Positions 24,101-35,639 of a DNA stretch of 64,000 nt are shown here, in pieces. Made by a program: the position numbers and the translations under genes. The stretch is from NCBI GenBank assembly GCA_030280995.1, contig JASXTE010000002.1:3855683-3919682 (forward strand). The letters run 5' to 3'. The notes under the pieces are model-generated. The model ran no database searches and was not told the origin of the DNA. It worked only from the letters and a program-made list of their open reading frames with translations. The number at the start of each line of letters is the position of its first letter. Positions within the stretch are counted from its first letter, which is position 1. Source of the DNA: Hemileia vastatrix. Its lineage: Eukaryota > Basidiomycota > Pucciniomycetes > Pucciniales > Zaghouaniaceae.

Positions 24101-25790
24101 GGAAGAATGAAAATCACTCATAAAGCAGGAACATTTCATTTTAATGTGGATTTATTATCCAGAAGTCCTTTGCCAAATGATACTGACAACCCAGCTTATG
24201 TACCTGAAAATGAGGTTATACATATATTTGGGATTTATATAGTGGATTTAGAGGAGGAGTTTATGCAAACTATATTGGAAAATTATTCATCTGATAAAGA
24301 TTTGACTAAACTATCTACCATTCTAAATGATCCAACTAATGCCTCCATGAGTGCATTAATTAAAACCTTGCCTCCAAAGTATAGAAATGCGTTGGAAAAA
24401 GGTAAACTGTAAATTGAAGATGGATATATATATTACAGGAAAAATCTAAGTAATGTAATAGTAATACCACCTTCTATGAAGGAGTTAATGTTGAGTACTT
24501 TTCATGATGACATCTTAGCTGGTCATTTTGACTTTAACAAAACATTAACTAGAGTTAAAAACACAGCCTGGTGGATAAACATGAATGAAGATGTACAAAA
24601 ATACATTGAAACATGTGACTCTTGTCAGAAATCTAAATGATTAACTGGGAAGAGAGCTGGGTTTTTACAACAAAAAGAGCAGCCAAAATCTCCATGGGAA
24701 ATTATAAACGTGTATTTTGTCACTGGCTTGCCATTAGCAGGAAAAGAAAGTTTCAATTCTTGCTGGGTAATTGTGGATAGATTAACTAAAATGTGTAAAT
24801 TTATTACTACCCATAAAGAGGTATCTGCAAAATACTTGGCATTACTATTTTGGACTCAAATCATGAATACTGCTGGGCTCCCCAAAGCCATAATCTCTGA
24901 CAGAGACCCTAAATTTACTTCAGAGCTCTGGACATCTTTGATGGAAGTATCAGGTTGTCAATTGATATTGTCTACAACACACCTTCCACAAACTGATGGC
25001 TTAGCTGAAAGAATGATACAAACTCTTGAAGACATGATCAGAAGATATAGTGCCTTTTGATTAAAATACAAAGTCAATGAGAAATTCACAAATGACTGGG
25101 TAACATTAATTCCTGGACTTGAATTTTCTTATAACAGCACAACTCATTCTGTAACAGAGAAGAAACCATTTGAACTCTGGCTGGGATACGTACCAAATAC
25201 CCCAGTAAATCATTTAAATAAATTACCAAGGTTAGATATACACCCTGGTACTAAATCCTTTATTCATATGCAAAAAATTTGTAGAAACATGCAGAAGAAT
25301 GCATTCAAAAAGCATTTGAATATGAGAAGAAAAGGTGGGATAAGTCTCATAAATAATTTGAATTCAAAAAAGGAGATGAAGTCCTAATTTCAACACTACA
25401 TTTTAACTTACAAGGTAATGTTAAATTAAAGGATCCCTTTGTAGGACCTTTTGTAGTAAGAAAAATGGTTTGTAATAATGCAGTGGAAGTCATATTATAT
25501 GCCCCGTATGATAGGAAACATCCTGTTTTCCCTATCTCATTATTGAAACCTTACCATACAAATGACCCTGACTTATTTCCAAAAAGAAGGGGAAGGCCTA
25601 AAAAGCAACCTAAAGAGATTGTGGAAAAAGCAGAGATTGAAAAAATACTCAAGAAAAGAATCCTTACTAAGGAAAAAGGAACTGAGTATTTTTAAGATTT
25701 AAGAGGAAATCAAATGAATTTGATAAATGGATACCTGAAAAAGAGATTTCAAATTTATCCTCTCTTCTTAAAAAATTTAAACAGAAATAA
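21101..25790 (+). pseudogene. T1 gag C-terminus and pol
   Basis: A Ty3 gag domain (WPKLDQYPSLDGDSKSDWKQ) is followed by zinc knuckle CYKCNEPWVKGHTC (about 21953), protease ILDTGAAGS (22290), RT with LCGDYSALN (23054) and catalytic YIDD (23357-23368), RNase H (YTDASFTGLG, 23800), integrase zinc region (24500-24640), integrase core, and a C-terminal tail. Stops lie at 23213, 23381, 24410 and near 24638 and 25058. The frame holds to 25060, then shifts. The first integrase Asp is Tyr (VYFVTGLP, 24714); SDRDPKF and the Glu in GLAERMIQ remain. The tail has an AT-hook-like RRGRPKK (25592) and a chromodomain-like FLRFKRKSNEFDKWIPE ending at 25790. Confidence 0.88.
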
Positions 25791-25972
25791 ATTTCTGTTC
25801 AACCAGCTGAGGGGTTAAAAAACCAGTACTCATAATATCTTATTATGTTTTATTTCTTTAAATAATAATCTTTAATGCTACAGAATTAATCTGAATATCT
25901 GAAAAATTACAAATAAATAAAGAAAATGTATAACTTATCATTTTTTTATTGTTTTTTTTTGGGTGGGCAAGT

Positions 25973-27471
25973 GTCAGCCTGTATTTCACCAGGACTTAGT
26001 AAAAAATACTTATAAGTTATGTTAAACACATGAACTATACATGGGAACAATAAATAAAAGTACACAAACAGTATACATAAGTAAAATTATGATAATACAC
26101 AAAAAATGCCATTATAACACCTTATCTACACACATATATCCACCTTTTATAAGACTTATGTACTTAAAATTAAGTTTGAATACTTTAGGGTAACCTTAAG
26201 AGCCTTAATTATAAGGCTACATAATTTTTAAGTATACTTAAAGCTGTTATTTTCATTGTTTTATGCAAAAAACAAGAAATGCACTTTATTTCACTTAAAA
26301 GTTGATTATATGCCCTATAAATTAAAGAATATTAAAAATGCGCTTTGACAGTTCAATTTGTCTCATTTAGAACTATTGATTTGGCTACTTAAATGCATAA
26401 AAATAACACTCTTCAAATTTGGTGTTTTTTATGCCAGAAATGGCTTCTGTGTACTGGCCACATACTGCCTGCATTTTTCCAATGTGAATAGCTTCATTTT
26501 TAGCAAAGTTAGCCTTTTCACACTATAATTACACCACATTCATGCCCACTGTGGGGAAACAGACTAAAATAGGCAACAGACGCTTATTTAGTGTCCTAGC
26601 TTAATTAATAATGCATTGACCCTCTTTATATGCACTAATTTCATTAATAACCTCACTCTTGGCACCTTATTTCACTACCACACTTAAATTCGCCTAAAAT
26701 TAGTCAAGGATTTACTTGTGCAATCACCTGCCAAGGACTGCGTGTAGTTACCCCACATCTCACACCCTTCTTTGGGTTTCTAGGTGGTTTCTCAGTCAAT
26801 TTTGGTCAATTTTGAATGGGAATTTCACGTAGTATAATGTCAGGATTAGCCCCATCATTTCTACAGTGAATTCCCCTTATTATTAAGCTCTTATTAACCT
26901 TAATTTTCCCTCTTTCATCTTTTATATTGATGTATAATATGCATATACTCTCTTTTTTACTTATTCTTTAATTTTGATGGATTTTCCCTATTATTCCAGG
27001 ATTTTGGAGGTAGTTACTCTTCTAATTATGTTATGAGTCACTAGGGATGTTGATGGACATGTCTATTAGTTGGATTGAGGTGTCATAACTGTGTATTGGA
27101 CTGGTAAATCAAGGGAATCATTGGGGAACTCAATGTGTATAAAAGGAGGGAGTTTTGGGTCTTGTTTTGGAGATTCTTTATCATTACAATTTAAACAATA
27201 TAACCAAACCAATTACAATACATATCAATTAGTACTTATAGAGTCTTATGAATAGTATTTGAATAATTAAAATTCTATTTTTCTACCAACTAAGAAGATT
27301 GTAAGCCATATATAAAATTAGTGAGAATTATATTACTGAGACCTTTATTTTAAATTATATTTTAATACTATTTGGATTTGTACTACAGTATTCATATAGG
27401 ACCATTTAATTCTTCTAGAAAACTTACCATTCATGATAGCTCACGTCTTTGTACTTTACCTCAGCCTGACA
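25973..27471 (+). repeat. 3' LTR of T1
   Basis: The 1,499-bp LTR begins TGTCAGCCTG and ends CAGCCTGACA, perfect TGTC/GACA tips. It is preceded by GGGTGGGCAAG, a G-rich tract in polypurine position. It is followed by GAATA, matching the left flank. TATAAAAGG at 27138-27146 corresponds to the promoter in the left copy. Confidence 0.93.
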
Positions 27472-27724
27472 GAATATGTGAGAAGTTCCTTTAATTTCTC
27501 AAAACTCAGTAATGGATATTCTAATGTAAAATACAGTATATTTTTTATGAAAGATAATTTTATTATATGATATGGGGTAATGGGAAGAATAAAAACTTTT
27601 GATCAATTTTTATAGAAATTTTTTCAAATAGCTTTGATTTTGTTTTTAATAATTATAATATTATTTTTCTTCTAAATAATAGAATAAAAATTAATCCTAC
27701 AGTTACGTATATACCCATATAATA

Positions 27725-27921
27725 GGGGGTATCAAAGTTAGAAATCCTCCATTTTAAAATTCCTCTCTTTTCCACCAAATTAACCATGATTATTTTTTAA
27801 AATGTGCCATATTGAGCCCCCAAAACACTTTTGACTGAGAATTAATGTCAAGGTTTTTGGTTTAGTTCTGTGTTGTGAAATACCTTATAAATAATTACAA
27901 ATTTCTAACTTTGATACCCCC
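27725..27921 (+). mobile_element. MITE, GGGGGTATCAAAGTTAG type, with intact ends
   Basis: Inverted tips GGGGGTATCAAAGTTAGAAAT and ATTTCTAACTTTGATACCCCC are near perfect. TAATA flanks both sides (27720-27724 and 27922-27926). The interior matches the reverse complement of 7110-7307. It is non-coding. Confidence 0.88.
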
Positions 27922-28144
27922 TAATATATATAAAAAGATGCCAGAATGTCTATTTATATTAAATATACTTGAAGGAAAGAAAACTCTTTTTGTAATGAAA
28001 ATAATTCAGGTCTTTCTTGGTAGCACATTATTTAATATAGATGGATATGTTTAAGTTTGAATAAAACCCAATGCATAAAAATGAAAATGTTTAAATAGAA
28101 ACCAAATTTTTTAAAAAAAAATTAAATTAAAATTAACTTATCAA

Positions 28145-28348
28145 TATGATATATAGGGGATGGAATATCTAGCAAGTCTCCAACCTGAACTCTACTTGAA
28201 AACCCACCTAAAACTGTTCTGCTGGGTGGTGTTCATCCCTGATTTTATGGCCCCTTTGTCAATAGCTCAATGTGTGTTTAATCTGTGGTGAGTTTGGGTC
28301 CAAGGTTGTGGACTTGCTAGAAATTTCACCCTCATATTGTACAGTGAA
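28145..28348. mobile_element. MITE, GGACTTGCTAGCAAG family, diverged copy
   Basis: CTAGCAAGTCTCCAACCTG, then CAATAGCTCA, GGTGAGTTTGGGTCCAAGG and CATATTGTACAGTGAA follow the order of the complete copy at 40413-40665. The left tip is decayed (ATATAGGGGATGGA). Confidence 0.75.
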
Positions 28349-28429
28349 TTTAGCTTATATGTTGATTCATTCAAAAAAGTGCTACATTAACCAAAGAAGC
28401 CCATATATTGTTCATTATTCAAGATACAG

Positions 28430-29410
28430 TGTCTACTCAATTCTAAAAATTCCCCCTTTCAACTTCACACAACTATTTTGAGCTTCTCCCAGTACTTCAT
28501 TAAACTTTATCAACTCATCTATGATCACACTATCTTTCTTAAAAGTTTTTGTAATAAAAAGTGTGATCCAGCCATTAAACTTGCTTCTGAAATATTGTGT
28601 TTTTGATTGAATGGAAATGGTTCTGCTATAAGACATTTAGAAAATATCTTCAACATAGGAGATGATACTGTGGTTATATAAAAAGAGAGCTGTATGATTA
28701 CTATCCTTTCTCTCAATTCTCAAACACTTTCTTGGCCAACTCCCAAAAAGCCACTTGAATCCTCTCAAGTAATGTAAGCTGAAGTTTTCAATGTCTGTTT
28801 TAGTTTTTTTGATGGTAAAAATATACTGTTGAGTAAAAAGCCTTCTCATTATGGCAACCATTCTTTTGATTGGAAAAAAAAGGTTTTATCAAGGTGTTCT
28901 CCAATTTCTTATGAGTGATAAACTAAATTTTCATATTAAATCTAGATACTCTATTAATGTTCAACTTGTTTGTGATTTCAATAAAAAATTTATTGGTTTT
29001 CATAGTGGCTTCCCTGGCTCATGTCATGACTGTTCTGTGTTACAAAGAATGAGGATTTCTTAAAATCCTGAGTTATACTTTTCTGAGTCCCAGTACCTTC
29101 TTTCAGACTCAGCATATGCAAATGGAAAGTAAATTATACCTGCTTTCCAAAGTGCAAATTTAGAAAATTATGCAAAAAGAATCTTTAATTATCACCTTGC
29201 ACAATCAAGAGTAAAAATTTAACATGCTATTGAGATTTTTAAGGGAAGATTTTCTAGTATCTGGGAGCTTAGAATCCTATTTTAAAATAAATTGGAAATC
29301 AAAGCAGAAAATCAATGTATAATTACTTGTGTAATACTCCATAATATCTTAGCTTATTTTAAGGATGAGTGGTATGGTCTTTTTGAAGAAGAGGTTCCTG
29401 ACACCATCTC
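28430..29410 (+). pseudogene. PIF/Harbinger transposase H2, frames broken
   Basis: Pieces in several frames line up with HARBI1-type enzymes: WNGNGSAIRHLENI (28608), FFDGKNILL with the first catalytic Asp (28808), RYSINVQLVCDFNKKFIG and HSGFPGSCHDCSVLQRM with the second (28947-29050), LLSDSAYANG (29097) and AIEIFKGRFSSIWELR with the Glu region (29232). It ends VILHNILAYFKDEW (29334-29371). Stops and shifts interrupt it repeatedly. The Myb-like gene at 30302 lies downstream on the same strand and probably belonged to the same element. Confidence 0.75.
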
Positions 29411-30301
29411 TCCCCCCTTGATTCAGAAAACTTAATTTCCACTGAGATATGCTCCATTATTATGCCAATAACACCCCAACATTTCTCAACACAACCCTTT
29501 AAATGTTTTTAGTACTCTCCAAAGACCAAATTGTGTATTTTACTCACTTATAATGGTTATTTATTAATTTTTTTAATGTTGATTTTGATTTTAAATTTGC
29601 TTTTAAAGTCTCTTTTTTCAACTTTCTTTATTTTCCTTCATCAACTCAACATGAAATCATATATTTTTTGTAATCACATAATTTTTCAGTCATTATTTAT
29701 TCTTTCATCACCCATATCAATTCTAGAGTGGTTGAAGGTCTTTACTTTTTCTGGAGGAATTTGGAATATTGTTGTCATAATCATCATTTTTGCTAGCTTC
29801 AGAGTAACTTGATTGTGGCTCCTGGGTTTGTTTATTGGCCTTTTTTAGAAACAAGAAAAAGAGAGGTAAATAAAATAGAAATAAGTCAACTAGATACAAT
29901 AGAGGGTATCAATGTTTAGAGATATGTAGTTAAATTAATTTCAGATAAAAAGTATCATACCCCAATTATCTTCCACAATTATTTTTGCTAATAATTGGAT
30001 TATTAGACCTTTTAAATGTTAATGTTTACCTCTGTCTGAAATTTTTATCCTCAATTTTTCATAACCACATCTTGGAAAACTTTCTGAATATTACAGCCTC
30101 CCTACCTTTCTGCGCACTCCCATCCTGTCATTCTATCTGTTTGGAACCCCTCCCCATCTCATCTGTTTGTTTCTTCTACTTCTCATCTTCAAATATCTTA
30201 ACATGCCTTGTTGTTATAGATATTCTCAAAGGAAGCCTTCCCCCAGTTTTCCTTCAAATCCCATTATTCCCTCTTTCCCCTGCTCAGCTGAGAAATAAAT
30301 G
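29411..30301 (+). other. H2-related non-coding segment
   Basis: This segment joins the transposase and Myb-like pieces. The part at 29640-29700 (CATCAACTCAACATGAAATC) resembles the minus strand at 34060-34000. The part at 29985-30302 resembles the minus strand at 35620-35375. The open frames here are T/C-rich leader sequence of the Myb-like gene, not proteins. Confidence 0.5.
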
Positions 30302-31333
30302 ACTGTTCAACTAAAAAAAGATGATCATCTCATACTTATCAATTTGCTGAAAATTAAAACAAATTATGATTCTTGCTTTGGTACCAAGAATGCAACTAAA
30401 GTAGGATGGCCCCCTGCATCAAAATTCAATGGATATCTTCTAATGGCCAATGAATTACAAAATAATACATAGGGAAGGATTGATCCTTTGCCTAAACAGA
30501 TGTCTGAATGCTTCAAGCACTAGTGAGCCAAATACAAGAAGGCTAAGACTCTTTCATTTTTCACTGGTTTTGGTATTACTGAACTTGATATCAGTAAGGG
30601 CATCAAATCTATAGACAGTAAACTTGATTCTTTATGTCCTTATTATAAAGATATGGATTCCATATTTTGAGAGCTAGCCAATGTTAATCCCACAAACATG
30701 TTGGATGGAGAATATGATATCTCCAAACATGATGTCAAAAGAAATATTTTTCCTTCCTCTTCTACTCAAGCCTCCCCTCATTTGACTTCCATCAATCAAG
30801 ATATCTTTTAAATAAATCCTTATTGCAATATAATCCAACCCAATCTAACCCCAATGAGCTTTTATTTCTTGTCTAGTTGTTTTTTTACATCTCTTTTTTT
30901 TATTTCTAAAAAGGCTAATGAAGGAGCCCAGGATCCTCAAGCAAGGGAGTCTGTAGCTAGCATCATTGATGAAGAGGAAAATTTTACCTCCAAAAAAAGT
31001 GAAGAACATCAACCACTCTGAATTTCAACAGTCAAAGAAAAAAAAACAGAGATAGTTTTTCCCAAACCCCTTTTTCATCTATTGATTATTTTTTGGAGAA
31101 ACTTGAATCTGGTAAGTGATAGAATACCTCTTAATAATTAAGTGAGCTTTTCTTTTATTTATTTAATATTCCTTTTCACTCTAGGAAAAGTTGAAGTTTT
31201 AAGAGATACTCTTAACTTTCAAAAGCAACAATATAAGCTCTCTTTACACAGGGTTGAGAGGGCACATGACTTGGAGAAGAAGAAATTTGAGATAAAGAAA
31301 GAGGAGAAGGCTCTCAAGTAAAATTTCATATTG
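30302..31333 (+). pseudogene. Myb/SANT-like partner gene of a Harbinger element
   Basis: After AAAAAAGATGATCATCTC the frame reads a helical N-terminus with WPPASKFNGYLLMANELQ (about 30409), the conserved start of the Myb/SANT-like DNA-binding domain of PIF/Harbinger accessory proteins, which bring the transposase to the nucleus and to DNA. Then come ISKGIKSIDSKLDSLCPYY (about 30590) and an acidic S/T-rich part. A probable intron (GTAAGT 31111, TCTAG 31185) precedes the coiled coil KVEVLRDTLNF...EKKKFEIKKEEK. Several in-frame stops are present. Confidence 0.65.
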
Positions 31334-31377
31334 AATCAGATGAAACTCAAGAATCAACTTGAAGATTGTTCAAAAAA

Positions 31378-31750
31378 AAAAGTTTTCTGGATAGAATGTA
31401 TTAAAGCTAATAAATCTGTTGAGGAAATTGAACACTTAATGAAAATGTATGATGACTATTTTTTATTATTTTGTTCATATTTCATTCCAAACTTTTTTAA
31501 AATGTTTTCTTGATAAAAGGCACTAAGTCTAATAAGTCTGTTGAGGAAATTGACTTCTTAATTGAAATTTTTTATGACAATTTTTTATTTTATTATATTC
31601 ATATTTCATTCCAAATTTTTTTAGAATGTTTTCTTGATAGAAGGCATTAAGCCTAATAAGTCTGTTGAGGAGATTGACTGCTTAATTGAAATTTTTTTTA
31701 TGACTAGTTTATTTTATTTTATTCATATTTCATTTGAAATCTGTTTCAAG
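31378..31750 (+). repeat. Triplicated segment of about 125 bp at the end of the Myb-like gene
   Basis: GTTTTCT[G/T]GATA ... AATAA[A/G]TCTGTTGAGGA[A/G]ATTGA occurs at about 31380, 31506 and 31630. In translation each copy gives (K/P)NKSVEEI(E/D), so an exon-like piece was copied twice. The intervening ATTTCATTCCAAA[C/T]TTTTTT is repeated too. Confidence 0.8.
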
Positions 31751-32247
31751 TCAAGAAATTTACACATCTTATTTGAAAATTTGGCAATACCCCCCCTTCA
31801 ATTTACTCTGGAAGGGGTAAGGATTATTAAATTTTCACTTTAATTTCATAAATAATCAAGTAAATCAATTAAAAAGGATAATCAACCAAGTAAAGGAATC
31901 TGAAATACTATCTACCAATGATTTTATGAGCAAAGTCAAAGAAAGTATATGACAAGAATGGCATTATGAACTCATTCATAGAATATAATTGAATGAACAC
32001 CTTTATACAGCACAGGGGCTTGATGGTACAATACTTAAAGTTGATTGATTATCTTTAATAAATGATGAATTAAAAATTTAATAAATAAAAATAAAAATTT
32101 GGAAATCCTATAATTACCCTATTTAGAACCCCTCCCTAATGTTTTAGTAGCCATTTACCCTTTACCCCTTACTTTACTTACCCAGTTTATCAAAATTTGA
32201 TTTATCTGAAAACAACATCAAAAATGAGGAAACTTTTTGCAATATTC
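31751..32247. other. AT-rich stretch, no gene
   Basis: GGCAATACCCCCCCTTC at 31786 is another copy of the dispersed GGCAATACCC motif. Nothing else was recognised. Confidence 0.5.
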
Positions 32248-32693
32248 CTATCCAGGAGGTGCCTTAGTAGTTTGATTATTATCTCTTGAAAAGCTCCAAA
32301 TTGCTTTCACAATCCCATTTCCTAAACCAAAGTCCATGACACATTTATGATCTGGAAAGTGTAGTCCATGGCCTTTAATTTTAGCACATGAAGGTATTGG
32401 TCTTCCAGTAATAGGATAAATATAGCAGGAAACCAAAAAGTAAGCATATTAGAATCAATTTTTTCAACATGACTCTGGTTATAAAATCCTCCATGGATGA
32501 TGATAATATTAGAGTAAAAGATATAATCATTACTGAGCTCAACCCATTCCATATCTGTCCAAATGGGAAGTCCAGCTTTTTTGGCCAGTTTATAAATAGA
32601 TTGAAATGCACAAAGATATAATTTTTTTAAGCTATTGGCCAAGAAATAATTAAGTTTCCCTAAGCTTTGTGAGATAAAAGCCCATATAATCAC
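32248..32693 (-). pseudogene. Tet-like 2OG-Fe(II) oxygenase fragment
   Basis: Two overlapping minus-strand frames join with one shift near 32436. The first has GLPIWTDMEWVELSNDY, IIIIHGGFYNQSHVEKIDSN; the second GHGLHFPDHKCVMDFGLGNG and IVKAIWSFSRDNNQTT. The layout (asparagine plus H-x-(D/E), then a FP...DF segment, then a late basic/His site) is what I remember of the Tet-like double-stranded beta-helix proteins abundant in rust genomes. If so, the second metal ligand position holds Glu (HVE) and the last His is Gln. Both N- and C-termini are missing. Assignment is from memory of the family, not a search. Confidence 0.45.
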
Positions 32694-33475
32694 CAGATAA
32701 GTGTTTCAGAAGCATTATTCTCATATTATGCAATATAAAAACATGAAAAAAATCAAGTGATATTTTGAAGAAAAGGCTCAACTTTAAAGGTTAATATCTC
32801 AGCAATCACTGAGCCAAATTAAAATATGTTTATGGGAAATTAAAGATAGGCTTCAGAAAAATCTTCATATAAAAGAACATTTTGATTTGAATAAACCTAA
32901 CACTAATTCTGACTCTACTTTTCAAAATTTCACAAAAACTTGAAAAGTTATGATGAAAATTCCAACAAGAGGGAGATAAAAACCTAGATAAACATCAGAT
33001 AAGAGTTTCAGAAGCCTTATTCTCTAATTATGAAATATAAAAACATAAAGTAAATTAAGTGAAATTTGAAAAAAGGCTCTAATTTAAAGGTCAAAATCTC
33101 AACAACCACTGAGCCAAATTTAAACCTGTTTGTGGGAAATGAAAGATAGGCTTCAGGAGAATATTCAGTCAAATGAAATTTGATTTAAATAAAACTAACC
33201 CTAATTTGTTATATAAAAACATTAAATAAAAAAATTAATATTGGAAAAAAAGGATTTACTTTAAAGTTCAATATCCTACCAACCACTGAATCAAACTCTA
33301 ATCTGTTTGTGGGGAATGAAAGATATTGTTTAGGAGAATAATCAGTTAAAATGGAATCATATTTGAATAAACCTGACCCTAATTTCGAGTCTGATTTTCA
33401 AAATTTTACAATAACTTGAAAAGTGGTAATGGAGATGAGAACAAGAGGAACTATAAGATTACACTGTTATCCAGA
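32693..33475. repeat. Degenerate satellite, about 300-bp unit, three copies
   Basis: CAGATAAG[T/A]G at about 32694, 32996 and 33472 marks unit borders. Each unit contains ATATAAAAACAT, AATATC(T/C)...CACTGA[G/A]TCAAA, CTGTTTGTGGG[A/G]AA and CAAAATTT(C/T)ACAA(A/T)AACTTGAAAAG. The middle unit is shortened. Confidence 0.8.
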
Positions 33476-34560
33476 TAAGAGTCATACATATATTTAAGTA
33501 TTAAATTTTCATAGAAAGAAAGAGATATCATATAAGAATGTAAAAAAGGAGATGAAAATTACCTTGATTGTAAAGTAAGAAAAATAGAGTGAGAAAGATT
33601 GATGTTGAAATTTGGGGGAAATTGAATATGGAGTAAGTGAAATGTGTAAAGAATGTGAAATGTATGTGTTTTAATGACACAGAACCAAAAAAAAGTGAGA
33701 TAGGGCAAAGGGGGGATAATGAACATGCCAAGGAGGGATGAAGAGTAGGGTGATGGGGCTAAAAAAGAAGGAAAAGAGGGAGAGAAAAAAAGGTTAATTT
33801 TACCATTAAAAAAAATAACCACTTAAAAAAAGAGAAAAAAAAATTTAATTACCAAACAAAAATAAAAAAAAGATTGAAATGACTTACCTGGAGAGATGAG
33901 ATGAGAAAATAAATGAAACCAATTTTTTTGAGGAATGTTTGAGGAGAGGAGGAAAAGGATATGAGGGATGAATGAAAAAAAGAAACAGTGAAAAATTATG
34001 TGATTGCAGAAAATATGCAATTTCTTGTTGAGCTGGTGAATGAAAACTAATGAGACATCCAAAAAAGAGACATTCACCATAAATTAAAAATAAAAATGAA
34101 TATGAAAAAAAAAACACAAAACCAAGTGAATGAAGCACACAAGTTGAATATTCAGAGAGTATGAAAAAAATTAAAAGGTTTGTGTTTCAAAATGTTGGAG
34201 GGTGATTGGCATAATGAAAGATTGTACACAAGTGGAAAGAATGTTTTTTGGTTCAAGGCAGGGGAGAGCTGGTGCAGGTTAGGGATCCTCTTCTTCATAA
34301 AGATCATTGAAAAGACATTTAAGCTAAAGTGTAATCCAAACCCAAGTCGGAATCAGAGTCAGAAGCTAAAGTTAAAGTGATAGCATTCATAGCTGAGTGA
34401 ATTTAATTCCCAGTAGAGAGGTGCTTCATTATTGTTGGTAGAAGGTTTAGGTGATGAGTGGGAAGTGGGAAGTGGACATTCACCAGAAAATGAGCAGGTG
34501 GGGTGTGTAGATAGAAAAAAATGTTATGTTTTCACCACCAGAATTAAGTAGCATAGAATG
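33476..34560 (-). other. Harbinger-derived non-coding remnant
   Basis: Read on the minus strand, CATCTCTCCAGGTAAGTCATTTC (34-kb side of 33890) matches the splice-donor segment of H1. ATGAATGCTATCACTTTAACT (from about 34391) leads to SDSDSDLGLDY, resembling the acidic start of the H1 transposase. The rest is decayed. Flanking T-rich open frames (33528-34138) are not proteins. Confidence 0.4.
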
Positions 34561-34805
34561 AAGAGAGACATAAGAATGGCATCCGCAATTATATGTCATG
34601 TGACTTGTTGAAAAATCAATCATGGATGTGATGGTTTTGGGATCAGTAATTAGTCATTAAGATTGGTCTATAAGAGGTGGGATAATGCATTATTGTGCAA
34701 TCCTTATCCACTAGCCCTGCAGCTATTGGAAAAGAATCTTTGGCAATTAATAATGTCTGATCCTGGCCAAAAAATTCCTGATCTCTAATTGTGGATCCCT
34801 GAACA

Positions 34806-35390
34806 TCAATACCCCCTAATAAAACAACCTACTGGAGTTAGATTGGGTTGGCTTATATTACAATAAGTATCTATAGAAAAGATATCTTTATTGGTTGAAT
34901 TAAAAAGATGGGAGGCTTGAGTGGAGGAAGAGGATTCAAAATGATTTCTCTCAATATCATCTTTGGAGATAGCATCTTCTCCATCAAAAATTTTTTCCAG
35001 AATAACATTGGCTTGCTCCCCATATATAGAATTTATATCATTATAATAAGGACATAAAAAATCAATTTTATTATCTACATATTTAATGCCCTTAATAATA
35101 TCAATTTCAGTAGTACCCAAAACCTTTCAAAGATGAAATAGTCTTATCCTTTTTGTTTTTGTCTAGATAGTGCTTAAAGCATTAAGAAATCTTCTTTGGA
35201 AGAAGATCAATCCTTCCCTTTGTCTTATTTCTTAATTCATTGGATATTAGAATATAGTCATTGAATTTTGATCTGGGGGGAGTCCTACTTTATTTTTATT
35301 CTCAGGACCAAAAAAAAGAATAATTATTATTTTTAGCTCTTAGCCAATTGATAAGTAAGAAGTGATCATCTTTTTTAGTTGATATGTCTT
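34806..35390 (-). pseudogene. Second Myb/SANT-like partner gene remnant, inverted copy
   Basis: The minus-strand frame 35120-34806 (TTEIDIIKGIKYVDNKIDF, then CPYYNDINSIY) parallels the plus-strand copy at 30566-30850, including the ending TNKDIFSID. Its 5' side (to about 35390) starts with STKKDDH-like sequence, as in the other copy, and the SANT part is broken. The preceding leader (35620-35375) also matches 29985-30302. So this is the same element family in opposite orientation. Confidence 0.6.
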
Positions 35391-35639
35391 TTATTTATTA
35401 GCTGAGAGGGTGAAAGAGGGAGTAGTTGGATTTTAAGAACAACTTGGAGAAGGCTGCTTTTGAGAAGATATGTGATTCCAAGGCATGTTAATATATTTGA
35501 TGATTGAAAGAAGCAGAAATAAAAAGATGATATGGAAGGGGATTTGAATGGATGGAAGAAATTGACAGGATGGGGGGGTACAGCAAGGTAGGGAGGATGG
35601 CACATCCAGAAGGTTGTCAAGATGTGTTTATGAGAAATT

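Larger units (their letters stand above)
17737..27471 (+). mobile_element. Ty3-type retrotransposon T1, complete but inactive
   Basis: Two long direct repeats (17737-19237 and 25973-27471) bound a gag-pol body of the order gag, protease, reverse transcriptase, RNase H, integrase, chromodomain-like tail, i.e. Ty3 (Metaviridae-type, chromovirus-like). GAATA precedes the left LTR (17732-17736) and follows the right LTR (27472-27476), a 5-bp target duplication. The left LTR tip has mutated from TGTC to TTTT; the right LTR keeps TGTC...GACA. Stops, frameshifts and a lost integrase Asp make it non-functional. Total length is 9,735 bp. Confidence 0.93.

Noticed and set aside
33528..34138. Phe/Ser-rich minus-strand frames
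   Set aside because: T-rich leader sequence of a Harbinger-derived remnant; they overlap in several frames.
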